Origin: Pseudomonas marginalis
GTDB taxonomy: Bacteria; Pseudomonadota; Gammaproteobacteria; Pseudomonadales; Pseudomonadaceae
NCBI RefSeq assembly: GCF_008692035.1
Contig: NZ_VTFG01000002.1
Coordinates: 1,736,001 to 1,800,000 of the forward strand
DNA length: 64,000 nucleotides
Reading direction: 5' to 3'
Shown here one piece after another: positions 36,034 through 46,827 of this stretch (positions are counted from its first letter, which is position 1; every line of letters begins with the position of its first letter). The notes beneath the pieces are model-generated. The model made no database searches, was not told the origin of the DNA, and saw nothing but the letters and a program-made list of their open reading frames with translations. The position numbers and the translations under genes were made by a program.

Positions 36034-37937
36034 CAGCCCAGGACCTCGGCGAGGTTGCCTTTGGATTCCAGCCAGGACTTGCGGTCCGGCGCGCGTTTCT
36101 TCGCCAGCAGCATGTCCATCATTTCCGAGGTGGCGGCGAAGTCTTCCAGGGTCAACTGCACCAGGCGCCGGGTGTTGGGGTCCATGGTGGTTTCACGCAG
36201 TTGCGGCGGGTTCATTTCACCCAGGCCCTTGAATCGGGTGACCTGCGGCTTGCCACGCTTCTTCTCGGCCACCAGGCGGTCGAGAATGCCATCGCGCTCG
36301 GCTTCGTCCAGGGCGTAGAAAATCTCCTTGCCCAGGTCGATCCGGTACAGCGGCGGCATGGCGACGTAGACGTGACCGGCATCCACCAACGGACGGAAGT
36401 GCTGCACGAACAACGCGCACAGCAGGGTCGCGATGTGCAGGCCGTCGGAGTCGGCGTCGGCGAGGATGCAGATCTTGCCGTAGCGCAGCTGGCTCATGTC
36501 GGCTGCGCCCGGGTCGACGCCGATGGCCACGGCGATGTTGTGCACTTCCTGGCTGGCAAGGACTTCGCTGCCATCGACTTCCCAGGTATTGAGGATCTTG
36601 CCGCGCAACGGCAGGATCGCCTGGAACTCCTTGTCCCGCGCTTGCTTGGCGGAACCACCGGCGGAGTCACCTTCGACCAGGAACAGCTCGGAGCGCATCG
36701 GGTCCTGCCCGGCGCAATCGGCCAGCTTGCCCGGCAATGCCGGGCCCTGGGTAATGCGCTTGCGCTCGACCTTCTTGCTGGCCTTGAGGCGACGGCCGGC
36801 GTTGTTGATCGCCAGTTCCGCCAGGGCCAGGCCCAGTTCCGGGTGCTCGTTGAGCCACAGGCTGAAAGCATCCTTGACCACACCGGAGACAAACGCCGCC
36901 GCTTCGCGGGACGACAGGCGCTCCTTGGTCTGGCCGGAGAACTGCGGTTCCTGCATTTTCATCGACAGCACGAACGCAATGCGCTCCCACACGTCTTCCG
37001 GCGCCAGCTTCACACCACGGGGCAGCAGGCTGCGGTATTCACAGAATTCGCGCATGGCATCCAGCAGGCCCTGGCGCAAACCGTTGACGTGGGTGCCGCC
37101 CTGGGCGGTGGGGATCAGGTTGACATAGCTTTCCTGCACGCTGTCGCCGCCTTCGGGCAGCCACAGCAGCGCCCAGTCGACGGCTTCCTTGTTGCCGGCC
37201 AGGCTGCCGCAGAACGGCTCGTTGGGCAGGCGTTCGAAATCACTGACGGAGTCTTCCAGGTAGGAACGCAGGCCGTCTTCGTAGTGCCACTCGACTTTCT
37301 CGCCAGTGCCTTTGTCTTCAAAGGTCACCAGCAGGCCCGGGCACAATACGGCCTTGGCCTTGAGCACGTGCTTGAGGCGGCTGATGGAGAATTTCGGCGA
37401 GTCGAAGTACTTAGGGTCCGGCGCGAAGTACACGCTGGTGCCGGTATTGCGCTTGCCGACGGTACCGATGACCTGCAGGTCGGTGGCTTTGTAGCCATCG
37501 GCGAAGGTCATCTCGTACTCGTTGCCGTCGCGCTTGACCTTGACCCGCACCAGCGTGGACAGGGCGTTGACCACGGAAATACCCACACCGTGCAAGCCAC
37601 CGGAGAACTGGTAGTTCTTGTTGGAGAACTTACCGCCGGCGTGCAGCTTGGTGAGGATCAGCTCGACGCCCGACACGCCCTCTTCCGGGTGAATGTCCAC
37701 CGGCATGCCGCGACCATCGTCGGACACTTCCAGGGAGTGGTCGGCGTGAAGAATGACGTGCACCGACTTGGCGTGCCCGGCCAAGGCTTCGTCGACACTG
37801 TTGTCGATGACTTCCTGGGCAAGGTGGTTCGGCCGACTGGTGTCGGTGTACATGCCGGGGCGTTTGCGCACCGGGTCGAGGCCCGAGAGGACTTCGATGG
37901 CGTCGGCGTTATAAGAGCTAGCGCTGGGAGTGGCCAT
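36033..37937 (-). CDS. parE: DNA topoisomerase IV subunit B
   Basis: 634-residue ATPase subunit of topoisomerase IV. The GHKL ATP-binding site shows VIDNSVDEALAG and SDDGRGMPVD, with the GGLHGVGISVVNALS lid motif; the TOPRIM domain has LVEGDSAGGSA and ILADADSDG, including the DxD metal site. Start MATPSASSYNADAIEVL at 37937 fits the family. In the order nudF-yqiB-cpdA-yqiA-parE shared with E. coli. Confidence 0.97.
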   Translation of the reverse strand: MATPSASSYNADAIEVLSGLDPVRKRPGMYTDTSRPNHLAQEVIDNSVDEALAGHAKSVHVILHADHSLEVSDDGRGMPVDIHPEEGVSGVELILTKLHAGGKFSNKNYQFSGGLHGVGISVVNALSTLVRVKVKRDGNEYEMTFADGYKATDLQVIGTVGKRNTGTSVYFAPDPKYFDSPKFSISRLKHVLKAKAVLCPGLLVTFEDKGTGEKVEWHYEDGLRSYLEDSVSDFERLPNEPFCGSLAGNKEAVDWALLWLPEGGDSVQESYVNLIPTAQGGTHVNGLRQGLLDAMREFCEYRSLLPRGVKLAPEDVWERIAFVLSMKMQEPQFSGQTKERLSSREAAAFVSGVVKDAFSLWLNEHPELGLALAELAINNAGRRLKASKKVERKRITQGPALPGKLADCAGQDPMRSELFLVEGDSAGGSAKQARDKEFQAILPLRGKILNTWEVDGSEVLASQEVHNIAVAIGVDPGAADMSQLRYGKICILADADSDGLHIATLLCALFVQHFRPLVDAGHVYVAMPPLYRIDLGKEIFYALDEAERDGILDRLVAEKKRGKPQVTRFKGLGEMNPPQLRETTMDPNTRRLVQLTLEDFAATSEMMDMLLAKKRAPDRKSWLESKGNLAEVLG

Positions 37938-37981
37938 GGGGTCTCGTCGTGAGTCGTTCGATTAAAAAGTGACCTGCGGCT

Positions 37982-38590
37982 TTACAGTGCTGCAAAGTCG
38001 AAGGATTGATACTGATCTGCGCCAATGCCGGCAAAACTCAACAGCGTCGGCAATTGCCGGGCGAACCCCTGGTAACCATGGTCGCCACCGGCCTGGATGC
38101 GCAAGGCACAGGCACGGTAATACCCTTGGGCGAGGCGATAATCCAGTGTTTCATCGCCGGTCTGCAACCACACCTGGTAACGCGCGGCGTCCTGGGGCGC
38201 CGGTACTTCCAGCTCGGCCAGCGCCGTGACATGGTCGTGGGTCAGTTCCCAGGTTTCATCGGTGTAGAGGTTCTTCTGGGTACCCAGGTAACCGTCGAAC
38301 ATCCGATGGGGGCTGACCGCCGGGTTGACCAGCAGTGCCTTGAGGCCATGGCGCTCGGCAAGATGGGTTGCATAGTAGCCGCCGAGCGAGCTGCCGACCA
38401 GCAGCGGCCGCCCCAGCTGGGCAATGGCTTCCTCCAATTGAGGAATTGCCTGACGTGGATGGTGATGCAGGGCCGGCACACGCAGTTGGTCGGCCAAGCC
38501 GAGGGCATCCATCACGGTCACCAGTTGGCAGGCCTTGTTGGACGCGGGCGCGCTGTTGAAACCGTGGATATACAGGATCGAAGCGGACAT
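37982..38590 (-). CDS. yqiA: YqiA/YcfP family alpha/beta hydrolase
   Basis: 202-residue predicted cytoplasmic esterase. The N-terminus SILYIHGFNS, the nucleophile elbow GSSLGGYYA near residue 70 and a C-terminal GGDHGYQGF with the likely catalytic His match YqiA, which has esterase activity on acyl-CoA and p-nitrophenyl esters in E. coli. It ends 44 nt before parE and follows cpdA by 49 nt. Confidence 0.9.
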   Translation of the reverse strand: MSASILYIHGFNSAPASNKACQLVTVMDALGLADQLRVPALHHHPRQAIPQLEEAIAQLGRPLLVGSSLGGYYATHLAERHGLKALLVNPAVSPHRMFDGYLGTQKNLYTDETWELTHDHVTALAELEVPAPQDAARYQVWLQTGDETLDYRLAQGYYRACALRIQAGGDHGYQGFARQLPTLLSFAGIGADQYQSFDFAAL

Positions 38591-38639
38591 GCCGGGCTCT
38601 CCGTGCTTCAGCCAAAGAGGCGCAGTTTACAGGTAAATC

Positions 38640-39455
38640 TCAGTAGCCGTTGCTACCGTAATCCACCGTAAACGTGAAGCCGACCAGGCGTTCCACCCCG
38701 GTTTCCAGCCGTCCGTCGGCATGCAGGCGCAGCCAGCGATAACCCGGCGCTTGCTCGCTGACGCTGAAATCCTCGCTGCCCGGCGCGAACTGAATGCAGG
38801 TGGACGGCGAAGCCAGCAGGCGCACGCCGTTGCGCTCGCGGTCGATCTCCTGGTGCACATGGCCCCAGAGCACGGCCTTGACCTGGGGAAAACGGTCGAG
38901 CACGGCAAACAGGGCTTCGGGGTTGCGCAGGCCGATCGGTTCCATCCAGGCACAGCCGATGGGCACAGGGTGATGATGGAAGCACACCAGATGGTGCCGG
39001 CTCGGCGCCTCGCTGAGCGCTTGGGCCAACAGTTGCAGTTGCTGGTCCTGCAGGTAGCCGGGCACGGAACCGGGAACGGCGGAGTCCAGCAGGGTAACGC
39101 GCCAGTTGCCGACATCCACCACCGGTTCGAGCAAGTCGCTGTGTACCGCGGCGTGGGCCATGATCTGCGGCTCGTCGTGGTTGCCGGGAATCCAGCGCAT
39201 GGGAGCGCCGATGGCCGCGGTCAGAGCGCGAAACTGCTGGTATGACTCCAGCGTGCCGTCCTGGGACAGATCCCCAGTGGCCAGCATCAGGTCGATGTGC
39301 GGCTGCTGCCGGCGCACCAACTCAACCACCCGCTGCAGGCTCTCGCGGGTGTTCATGCCCAGCAGCGTGCCGTCGGCTTCGGCAAACAGGTGGCTGTCGG
39401 ACAATTGCACCAGCAACGCCGGCGCATCGGGGTTCACGGTGGATACGCTCGGCAA
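38640..39455 (-). CDS. cpdA: 3',5'-cyclic-AMP phosphodiesterase
   Basis: 271-residue class III metallophosphoesterase that hydrolyses cAMP and so limits Vfr/CRP signalling. Metal-binding motifs in order: LSDSHLF, ATGDLSQDGT, PGNHDE, FHHHP and WGHVHQ. No ATG fits: I choose TTG at 39455, which has GGGAGAG 4-5 nt upstream; another TTG at 39473 is in frame. Part of the nudF-parE cluster. Confidence 0.94.
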   Translation of the reverse strand: MPSVSTVNPDAPALLVQLSDSHLFAEADGTLLGMNTRESLQRVVELVRRQQPHIDLMLATGDLSQDGTLESYQQFRALTAAIGAPMRWIPGNHDEPQIMAHAAVHSDLLEPVVDVGNWRVTLLDSAVPGSVPGYLQDQQLQLLAQALSEAPSRHHLVCFHHHPVPIGCAWMEPIGLRNPEALFAVLDRFPQVKAVLWGHVHQEIDRERNGVRLLASPSTCIQFAPGSEDFSVSEQAPGYRWLRLHADGRLETGVERLVGFTFTVDYGSNGY

Positions 39456-39552
39456 GGCGCTCTCCCAGGGCAATCACAGGAAAATGGAGGTAGGGCGATT
39501 ATGCTGGGGCAGGATACAAAGAGGAAACCCAGGAAGCAGACGCAGTTCACAT

Positions 39553-40002
39553 CTACCGCACGACTTCGAACTCGTGGCCCAGGGCCAGGCAATGGCTCAA
39601 CCATTCACCAAGGAACACATTGAGCTGTGCTTTCTCATCGGGCTGGTGCATGAACACATTCGGGTAAGGATAGATGCTGCGAAAGCGCCGCGCATGTTCG
39701 GCGCTGATCACTTCGGCCATCCGCGCATCGTGGTACACCTGCACTTCCAGCTGCGGCACCGGCAGCCACGGCAGGCTGTGTTCCTGGCGCACCCGCAGGG
39801 TGGTGGTGTACGGGCAATTGACGATGACTTCCAGGGCCAGCACGCCCAGCATCTGGTCGCCATGGGTCACGCCGATGCGGCGCGCCTCCGGGGTGTGGCG
39901 CATGTCGGGCAACAGGCGCATCAGCCGCGCATAGTTGGCCTCGCAGGCGGCTTGCAGCCCGATCAGGTCGACTCGATAACGTTCCCGTGCCTTTACTGCC
40001 AT
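39553..40002 (-). CDS. DUF1249 family protein (YqiB-like)
   Basis: 149-residue cytoplasmic protein of unknown function belonging to DUF1249. Conserved features are the RYRVDLIGLQAACEANYARL N-terminal helix and the aromatic/His-rich VYHDARMAEV...YPYPN segment. It overlaps nudF by 10 nt and is followed 97 nt later by cpdA, as in E. coli nudF-yqiB-cpdA. Role unknown; persistent linkage to nudF and cpdA suggests nucleotide metabolism or signalling. Confidence 0.88.
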   Translation of the reverse strand: MAVKARERYRVDLIGLQAACEANYARLMRLLPDMRHTPEARRIGVTHGDQMLGVLALEVIVNCPYTTTLRVRQEHSLPWLPVPQLEVQVYHDARMAEVISAEHARRFRSIYPYPNVFMHQPDEKAQLNVFLGEWLSHCLALGHEFEVVR

Positions 40003-40610
40003 AACCCCCTCACTTCCGCGCGATTAAGCGCAAGCCATTGCAGGGCGATAATGCTGGCTGCGTTGGAAATCCTGCCGTCGCGCACGGCTTGCAGGGCGTC
40101 TTCAAAAGCCCAGACCGTGACGCGGATGTCTTCTGCCTCTTCTTCCAGTCCATGGACACCACCGGCCCCCGAGCTGTCGCAGCGACCCAGGTACAAGTGG
40201 ACAAATTCGGTACTGCCACCGGGCGACGGAAAATACTTGGTGATCGGCCACAGTGCGGAGAACGTCAGCCCAGCTTCCTCCTCGGCCTCGCGGTGTGCAA
40301 CCTCCTCCGGCTGCTCATCCCTGTCGATCAGGCCGGCGACCATCTCGATCAACCATGGATTGTCGGTACGGCCCATGGCACCCACGCGAAACTGCTCGTT
40401 GAGCACCACTTCATCACGCTGCGGATCGTAGGGCAGAACACACACGGCGTCGTGACGGACGAAGACTTCGCGATTGATCACTCGGCTCATGCCGCCAGCG
40501 AATTTTTCGTGGCGCAATTGCACGCGATCGAGCTGGTAGAAGCCCTTGTAGGCATTGTCGCGCTGAACAATCTCGATCGTGCTCGGCGTCGATTTCGCAA
40601 TGTCTGTCAT
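39993..40610 (-). CDS. nudF: ADP-ribose pyrophosphatase (Nudix)
   Basis: 205-residue Nudix hydrolase converting ADP-ribose to AMP and ribose-5-phosphate. The Nudix box GLIDRDEQPEEVAHREAEEEAG is complete, and GGSTEFVHLYLG downstream is the family's catalytic-loop region. The ATG at 40610 has GAGGAAGG just upstream; the longer open frame to 40838 is not supported. First gene of the nudF-yqiB-cpdA-yqiA-parE-parC block. Confidence 0.95.
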   Translation of the reverse strand: MTDIAKSTPSTIEIVQRDNAYKGFYQLDRVQLRHEKFAGGMSRVINREVFVRHDAVCVLPYDPQRDEVVLNEQFRVGAMGRTDNPWLIEMVAGLIDRDEQPEEVAHREAEEEAGLTFSALWPITKYFPSPGGSTEFVHLYLGRCDSSGAGGVHGLEEEAEDIRVTVWAFEDALQAVRDGRISNAASIIALQWLALNRAEVRGLWQ

Positions 40611-40803
40611 ACCCTTCCTCATCATGTCCGGTGCAATTCGCGCCATCCTAACGCGCTCGTGCCCCTTGGTGCAGCCCCTTTGCGGTTGCCGGGCCAGACG
40701 GAGGAGGTCAAACTCACGCTCAATCAGCTTAGTGGCGAACTGACTGCCTTGCTGGTAGTCGAAGCTGCACAATTTCGCTCTTATCGATAGACGAAGGACA
40801 TCC

Positions 40804-41550
40804 ATGTCGCTTTTAAAAATCGCCTCCGTGGCCTGCATCGCCCTGACCCTCGGCGCCTGCCAAAGCCTGTTCCAACCCAGCTATCGCACACCGCTGGAAG
40901 CCACCCGCGACGCCAGCGAGCAGAGCAAGCCGGGCTGCGCCGCCAGCGATTGCCCGCTGGTGAATATCGACACCGTGCACTTTGCCAAGGAACCCAAGCT
41001 GGATGCCCTGATCGAACAACGCCTGCTGGAAATGACCCGCACCAACGCGGGCGACCCGCTGCCGTCGAGCCTGGAGTCCTATCGCGAGCAATTCCTCGGC
41101 ACCGCCGCCCCACGCAACAGCATGTACTTGCAGGCCAAGGTACGGGAGCAGCATGACGGTTTGGTAATCATCGAGCTGTCCAGCTACCTGGATCAGGGCG
41201 CCACCCACGGCGAGCCTGGCCGCGCGTTCATCAACTATTCGCGCCAGCAGCAAAAAGCCCTGTGGCTGAGCGATATGCTGCTGCCAGGCAAGGAAGACGC
41301 GTTCTGGAAAGCCGCCCAGGTGGCGCATAACAGCTGGCTGATCAGCACCCGCCTGAGCCTGGAACCGGAGTTCGTGAAAACCTACCCGTTCCAGAAAACC
41401 CCGAACGTGGCGCTGACCTACGGGGGCGTGATCCTCAAGTACCCCACCAGCACCATCGCGCCGTACGCCCTGGGCCATGTCGAGTTGCAGATCCCCTACT
41501 CGCGCCTGGAAGGCATCCTCAAGCCTGAGCTGGTGCCCGCGCGCCGCTGA
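40804..41550 (+). CDS. DUF3298 (RsiV-like) lipoprotein
   Basis: 248-residue predicted lipoprotein with lipobox LGAC at residues 16-19. The body contains a DUF4163/DUF3298-type fold (LYLQAKVREQHDGLVIIELSSY, ARAFINY-like segment, LTYGGVILKYP), the domain found in the anti-sigma factor RsiV and lysozyme-inhibitor relatives. No sigma factor is adjacent. Shine-Dalgarno GAAGGAC lies before the ATG. The last 32 nt overlap the convergent cytX gene. Function unknown. Confidence 0.82.
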   Translation: MSLLKIASVACIALTLGACQSLFQPSYRTPLEATRDASEQSKPGCAASDCPLVNIDTVHFAKEPKLDALIEQRLLEMTRTNAGDPLPSSLESYREQFLGTAAPRNSMYLQAKVREQHDGLVIIELSSYLDQGATHGEPGRAFINYSRQQQKALWLSDMLLPGKEDAFWKAAQVAHNSWLISTRLSLEPEFVKTYPFQKTPNVALTYGGVILKYPTSTIAPYALGHVELQIPYSRLEGILKPELVPARR

Positions 41551-42811
41551 AGGCCCGTCCCAGGATGAACTGCAACAACCCTGCCAGCACCAGCGCCGGC
41601 AGGGTTGCGCCGATGTCCGGGTACAGGTTGGCCAACAGGTGATACGTGCCGATGCCACCCAGCCAGGCCAACAGAGCCGGCCAACGCAGGCCGGCGAGCG
41701 TGCCATGATGACCACGACGGCGCAGGATGAAATGATCCACCAGCACCACGCCGAACAACGGCGCAAACACTGAGCCGATCAGCAACAGGAAGTTCTGGTA
41801 TTGCGCCAACGGGGCAAAACAGGCAATCAGGGTGCAGATCACACCAATGGCCAGGGCAAGGTGCTCGACCTTCACACGCAACAGCATCCCACTGGACACC
41901 GCCGCCGAGTGAATATCGGCAAAGGCGTTTTCCGACTCGTCCAACAGGATCAGCAGCAGCGGAATCCCCAGGCCGGCCCCGGCCAGCGCCAGCAGCAGCG
42001 CATTCACTTCACCGCTGGGCGCAAACGCCAGGGTGTAGGCCACGCCCAGGCTCATCAGCCAGAAATTGCCGATAAAGAAGCCCAGCGCCGTGCCGCCAAA
42101 CACGTTTTTGGCGCGCTTGCCGAAGCGGGAGTAATCGGCAATCAGCGGCAACCACGACAGCGGCATGGCGATGGCGATATCAAAGCCCGCCGCAAAGGGC
42201 ATCGAACCGTCACCGGCCTGGGCCCGGAGTGCGCCGAGGTCAGCCTTGGCGAACAGGTTCCAGGTCAGCCACAGGCAGGCCGCCAGCAGCAGCCAGATCC
42301 CCCATTTGCGCAGGATCTGCCGTACGAAGGTCAATGGCCCGCTGACCGCCAGCAAGGTCGCCAAACCACCGAAGAACAGTGTCCACAGCAACGGACTGGC
42401 CAACAGGCTGCCGTCGCTGAACGCGCGTACGCCCAACAGGCTGGCGGCATCGCGCATCACAATGATCTCGAACGAGCCCCAGCCGATCAGTTGCAGCAGG
42501 TTCAGCAACGCCGGCAGGCTCGCGCCTTTGGCCCCGAGGCTGAGCTTGAGCGCGGCCATGGCGGACAGGCCGGTGTCGCTGCCGATTACACCGACGGCGG
42601 CCAGCAACAGCACGCCGACCAGGGTGCCGAGGAAAACCGCCAGCAAGGAACCGGACAAGCCCAGGCCCGGCGCGAGCAAGGCGCCGGTTTGCAGGACCAT
42701 CAGGCCGATGCCGAGGGAGAACCACAGGGAGAACAGGTCGCGGGCGCCGAAGACGCGTTTGTCAGCAGGCACCGCGATGTCGGGGGAGTAGGTGCTGGGT
42801 TGAATGCTCAA
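41519..42811 (-). CDS. cytX: Putative hydroxymethylpyrimidine transporter CytX (NCS1 family)
   Basis: 430-residue inner-membrane protein with about twelve helices of the NCS1 nucleobase transporter family. Location directly downstream of thiC under a TPP riboswitch points to uptake of HMP, the pyrimidine precursor of thiamine, as inferred for CytX. The conserved SWLPLIADYSRFGK segment of the family is present near residue 220. The start is TTG at 42811; no ATG is available before residue 38, and the TTG is weakly supported by GAGAT upstream. Confidence 0.85.
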   Translation of the reverse strand: MSIQPSTYSPDIAVPADKRVFGARDLFSLWFSLGIGLMVLQTGALLAPGLGLSGSLLAVFLGTLVGVLLLAAVGVIGSDTGLSAMAALKLSLGAKGASLPALLNLLQLIGWGSFEIIVMRDAASLLGVRAFSDGSLLASPLLWTLFFGGLATLLAVSGPLTFVRQILRKWGIWLLLAACLWLTWNLFAKADLGALRAQAGDGSMPFAAGFDIAIAMPLSWLPLIADYSRFGKRAKNVFGGTALGFFIGNFWLMSLGVAYTLAFAPSGEVNALLLALAGAGLGIPLLLILLDESENAFADIHSAAVSSGMLLRVKVEHLALAIGVICTLIACFAPLAQYQNFLLLIGSVFAPLFGVVLVDHFILRRRGHHGTLAGLRWPALLAWLGGIGTYHLLANLYPDIGATLPALVLAGLLQFILGRAFSGARAPAQA

Positions 42812-42875
42812 GGGTGTTATCTCTGAGGGGCATTTTTGTTTGAAAGATTGCTATCGGGGCGGTGCGACGACTCGA

Positions 42876-42931
42876 CAAGCCCCCTCCCACACTTGAATGT
42901 GTTCGCCATTCAAAATGTGGGAGGGGGCTTG
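42876..42931. repeat. REPIN-type inverted repeat between thiC and cytX
   Basis: CAAGCCCCCTCCCACACTTGAATG at 42876-42899 pairs with CATTCAAAATGTGGGAGGGGGCTTG at 42907-42931 with one unpaired base. It is the GTGGGAGGGGGCTTG class. It would form a large hairpin in the thiC-cytX transcript and could reduce read-through into cytX or stabilise the thiC 3' end. Confidence 0.82.
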
Positions 42932-42969
42932 CCCCCGATGACGGCGGTACAGGCACCGCCGTCTCTGGG

Positions 42970-44874
<1,905 letters not shown>

Positions 44875-44972
44875 CACGGGCTCTCCAACTATCCAGGCGG
44901 TGGATTTTTTGTCGGAGCGAACCTGTGACGGACGGATGCACTGAAACCAGTGCTGTGCTTGGTGCACGAGGG

Positions 44973-44991
44973 TTGTTCGAAGGTCGAACAA
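44973..44991 (-). promoter_or_regulatory. Hairpin in thiC leader, possible expression platform
   Basis: 8-bp perfect stem TTGTTCGA / TCGAACAA with a 3-nt loop, between the TPP aptamer and the thiC start codon. No T-run follows, so if it participates in riboswitch control it would act through alternative pairing or the ribosome binding site rather than as a simple terminator. The remainder of the leader (44875-45035) has no reading frame I can support. Confidence 0.4.
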
Positions 44992-45035
44992 CATCCCGGA
45001 CGAAGCACAAGAGGACTCGCCGGGGGACGAGAAAT

Positions 45036-45126
45036 CTTGTTCCCTACGCAGGCGTTAACCTGATCAGGTTCAACGGGATCCGGTATTTACCGATCTCAGC
45101 CTTCCAACAAGGCACCCCGACAAGAA
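45036..45126 (-). ncRNA. TPP riboswitch (thi box) upstream of thiC
   Basis: On the minus strand the aptamer contains TCGGGGTGCC, GGCTGAGATC, AATACC followed by CGTTGAACCTGATCAGGTTAA and GCGTAGGGAACAAG, the universally conserved blocks of the TPP class: CUGAGA binds the HMP ring and the GCGNAGGGAA arm binds the pyrophosphate. It should repress thiC, and cytX if co-transcribed, when thiamine pyrophosphate is abundant. Confidence 0.96.
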
Positions 45127-45135
45127 CTTGGCCAG

Positions 45136-45164
45136 TCTAGACCATGCCGTGGGCAAATTGCCAA
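45136..45164 (-). promoter_or_regulatory. Possible promoter for thiC leader
   Basis: TTGGCA (plus 45159-45164) and TCTAGA (plus 45136-45141) are spaced by 17 nt, just upstream of the riboswitch. The -10 match is poor, so this is a weak call. The intergenic stretch 45165-45325 on the plus strand contains the tolC promoter region; TTGACG at 45252-45257 with TAGCCT 17 nt later is a candidate. Confidence 0.35.
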
Positions 45165-45325
45165 TAGCGGTGCATTCAGCGTGATGAATGGCGTGATTGC
45201 GGGATTGTTGCGCCGAGTCAGCGCCACTACACTCGATTGCCGCCACAATGCTTGACGCCAGGAATGGCCCGTCTTAGCCTTGGGCGCTAAATTATCACCG
45301 TAATATTCACACTAGGGATCGCCTC

Positions 45326-46765
45326 ATGCTGCGCAAACTCTCACTGGCTCTCGCCGTGTCTTGTGCGACCAACGGAATGGTCTGGGCAGCTGAAGCGCCC
45401 TTGTCCGCCAAAACTGACCTGGTCAGCGTCTATCAGGAAGCAGTGGACAACAACGCCGACCTGGCCGCCGCCCGCGCCCAATACGGCGCGCAGAAAGAAG
45501 TCGTGCCCCAGGCCCGCGCGGGGTTGCTGCCGAACCTGTCGGGCGGTGCCGACATCAATAACGTGCGCACCCAGATCGACACACCCGCCGCCACCGCCAA
45601 CCGCGATGCCCACTCCTGGCGCGCAACCCTGAGCCAGCCGCTGTTCCGCGCCGATCGCTGGTTCCAACTGCAAGCCGCCGAAGCCACCAACGAACAGGCG
45701 GCGCTGCAACTCTCGGCCACCGAACAGAACCTGATCCTGCAAAGCGCCGAGAGCTACTTCGCCGTGCTGCGCGCCCAGGACAACCTGGCCTCGACCAAGG
45801 CCGAGGAAAATGCCTTCAAGCGCCAGCTGGATCAATCCAACGAGCGCTTCGACGTGGGCCTGTCGGACAAGACCGATGTGCTGCAATCCCAGGCCAGCTA
45901 TGACACTGCACGGGCCAACCGGATCCTGGCCCAGCGCCAGGTGGACGATGCCTTTGAAGCGCTGATTACCCTGACCAACCGCCAGTACAACTCGATCCAG
46001 GGCATTGTCCACACGCTACCGGTGTTGCCGCCGCTGCCCAACGACGCCAAGGCCTGGGTCGAGACCGCCGGTCGCCAGAACCTGAACCTGCTGGCCAGCA
46101 ACTACGCCGTCACGGCCGCCGAAGAAACCCTCAAGCAGCGCAAGGCCGGCCACGCACCGACCCTGGACGCCGTCGCACAGTATGAAAAAGGTGACAACGA
46201 CGCCCTTGGCTTCAGCAACCCGAATGCCTTTGGCACGCCCTACCGTGGCGATGTGGAGCAGCGCACCATCGGCCTGCGCCTGAACATCCCGATCTACAGC
46301 GGCGGCCTGACCAGCTCGCAGGTGCGGGAGTCGTATTCGCGCCTGGGCCAGACCGAGCAGCAACGCGAAGGCCTGCGTCGCCAGGTGGTGGAAAACACGC
46401 GCAACCTGCACCGTGCGGTGAACACCGATGTGGAACAGGTCCAGGCGCGCCGCCAGTCGATCATCTCCAACCAGAGCGCCGTGGAAGCCACGGAAATCGG
46501 TTACCAGGTGGGTACGCGCAATATAGTCGATGTGCTGGACTCACAGCGCCAGCTCTACGCGTCGGTGCGCAACTACAACAACAGCCGCTATGACTACATC
46601 CTCGACAACCTGCGCCTGAAACAGGCGGCGGGCACCTTGAACCCAGGGGACCTGCAGGACCTGACGCGCTACCTCAAGGCCGACTACAACCCGGATCGTG
46701 ACTTCCTGCCACCGGACCTGGCCAAGGCGGCCGCCGAGCAGCTCAAGGCTCGCCCGGGCTACTGA
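45326..46765 (+). CDS. tolC: TolC family outer-membrane channel protein
   Basis: 479-residue trimeric outer-membrane/periplasmic tunnel protein for type I secretion and efflux. A signal peptide ends near VWAAEA, and two OEP repeats follow (LVSVYQEAVDNNADLAAARAQ and the second half from about residue 240), with coiled-coil heptads such as LDQSNERFDVGLSDKTDVLQSQ. The conserved YQVGTRNIVDVLDSQRQLY near residue 400 marks the second repeat. Position divergent from thiC and upstream of waaA corresponds to PAO1 opmH (PA4974). Confidence 0.94.
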   Translation: MLRKLSLALAVSCATNGMVWAAEAPLSAKTDLVSVYQEAVDNNADLAAARAQYGAQKEVVPQARAGLLPNLSGGADINNVRTQIDTPAATANRDAHSWRATLSQPLFRADRWFQLQAAEATNEQAALQLSATEQNLILQSAESYFAVLRAQDNLASTKAEENAFKRQLDQSNERFDVGLSDKTDVLQSQASYDTARANRILAQRQVDDAFEALITLTNRQYNSIQGIVHTLPVLPPLPNDAKAWVETAGRQNLNLLASNYAVTAAEETLKQRKAGHAPTLDAVAQYEKGDNDALGFSNPNAFGTPYRGDVEQRTIGLRLNIPIYSGGLTSSQVRESYSRLGQTEQQREGLRRQVVENTRNLHRAVNTDVEQVQARRQSIISNQSAVEATEIGYQVGTRNIVDVLDSQRQLYASVRNYNNSRYDYILDNLRLKQAAGTLNPGDLQDLTRYLKADYNPDRDFLPPDLAKAAAEQLKARPGY

Positions 46766-46778
46766 GCGCACCGCGAAA

Positions 46779-46814
46779 CCAATGTGGGAGCGGGCTTGTT
46801 CCCTCCCATATTGG
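46779..46814. repeat. REP element between tolC and waaA
   Basis: CCAATGTGGGAG-CGGGCTTGTTC-CTCCCATATTGG, one mismatch (G-U in RNA), between convergent genes. GTGGGAG class with a degenerate centre. Confidence 0.72.
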
Positions 46815-46827
46815 TAACGGTGTTAAG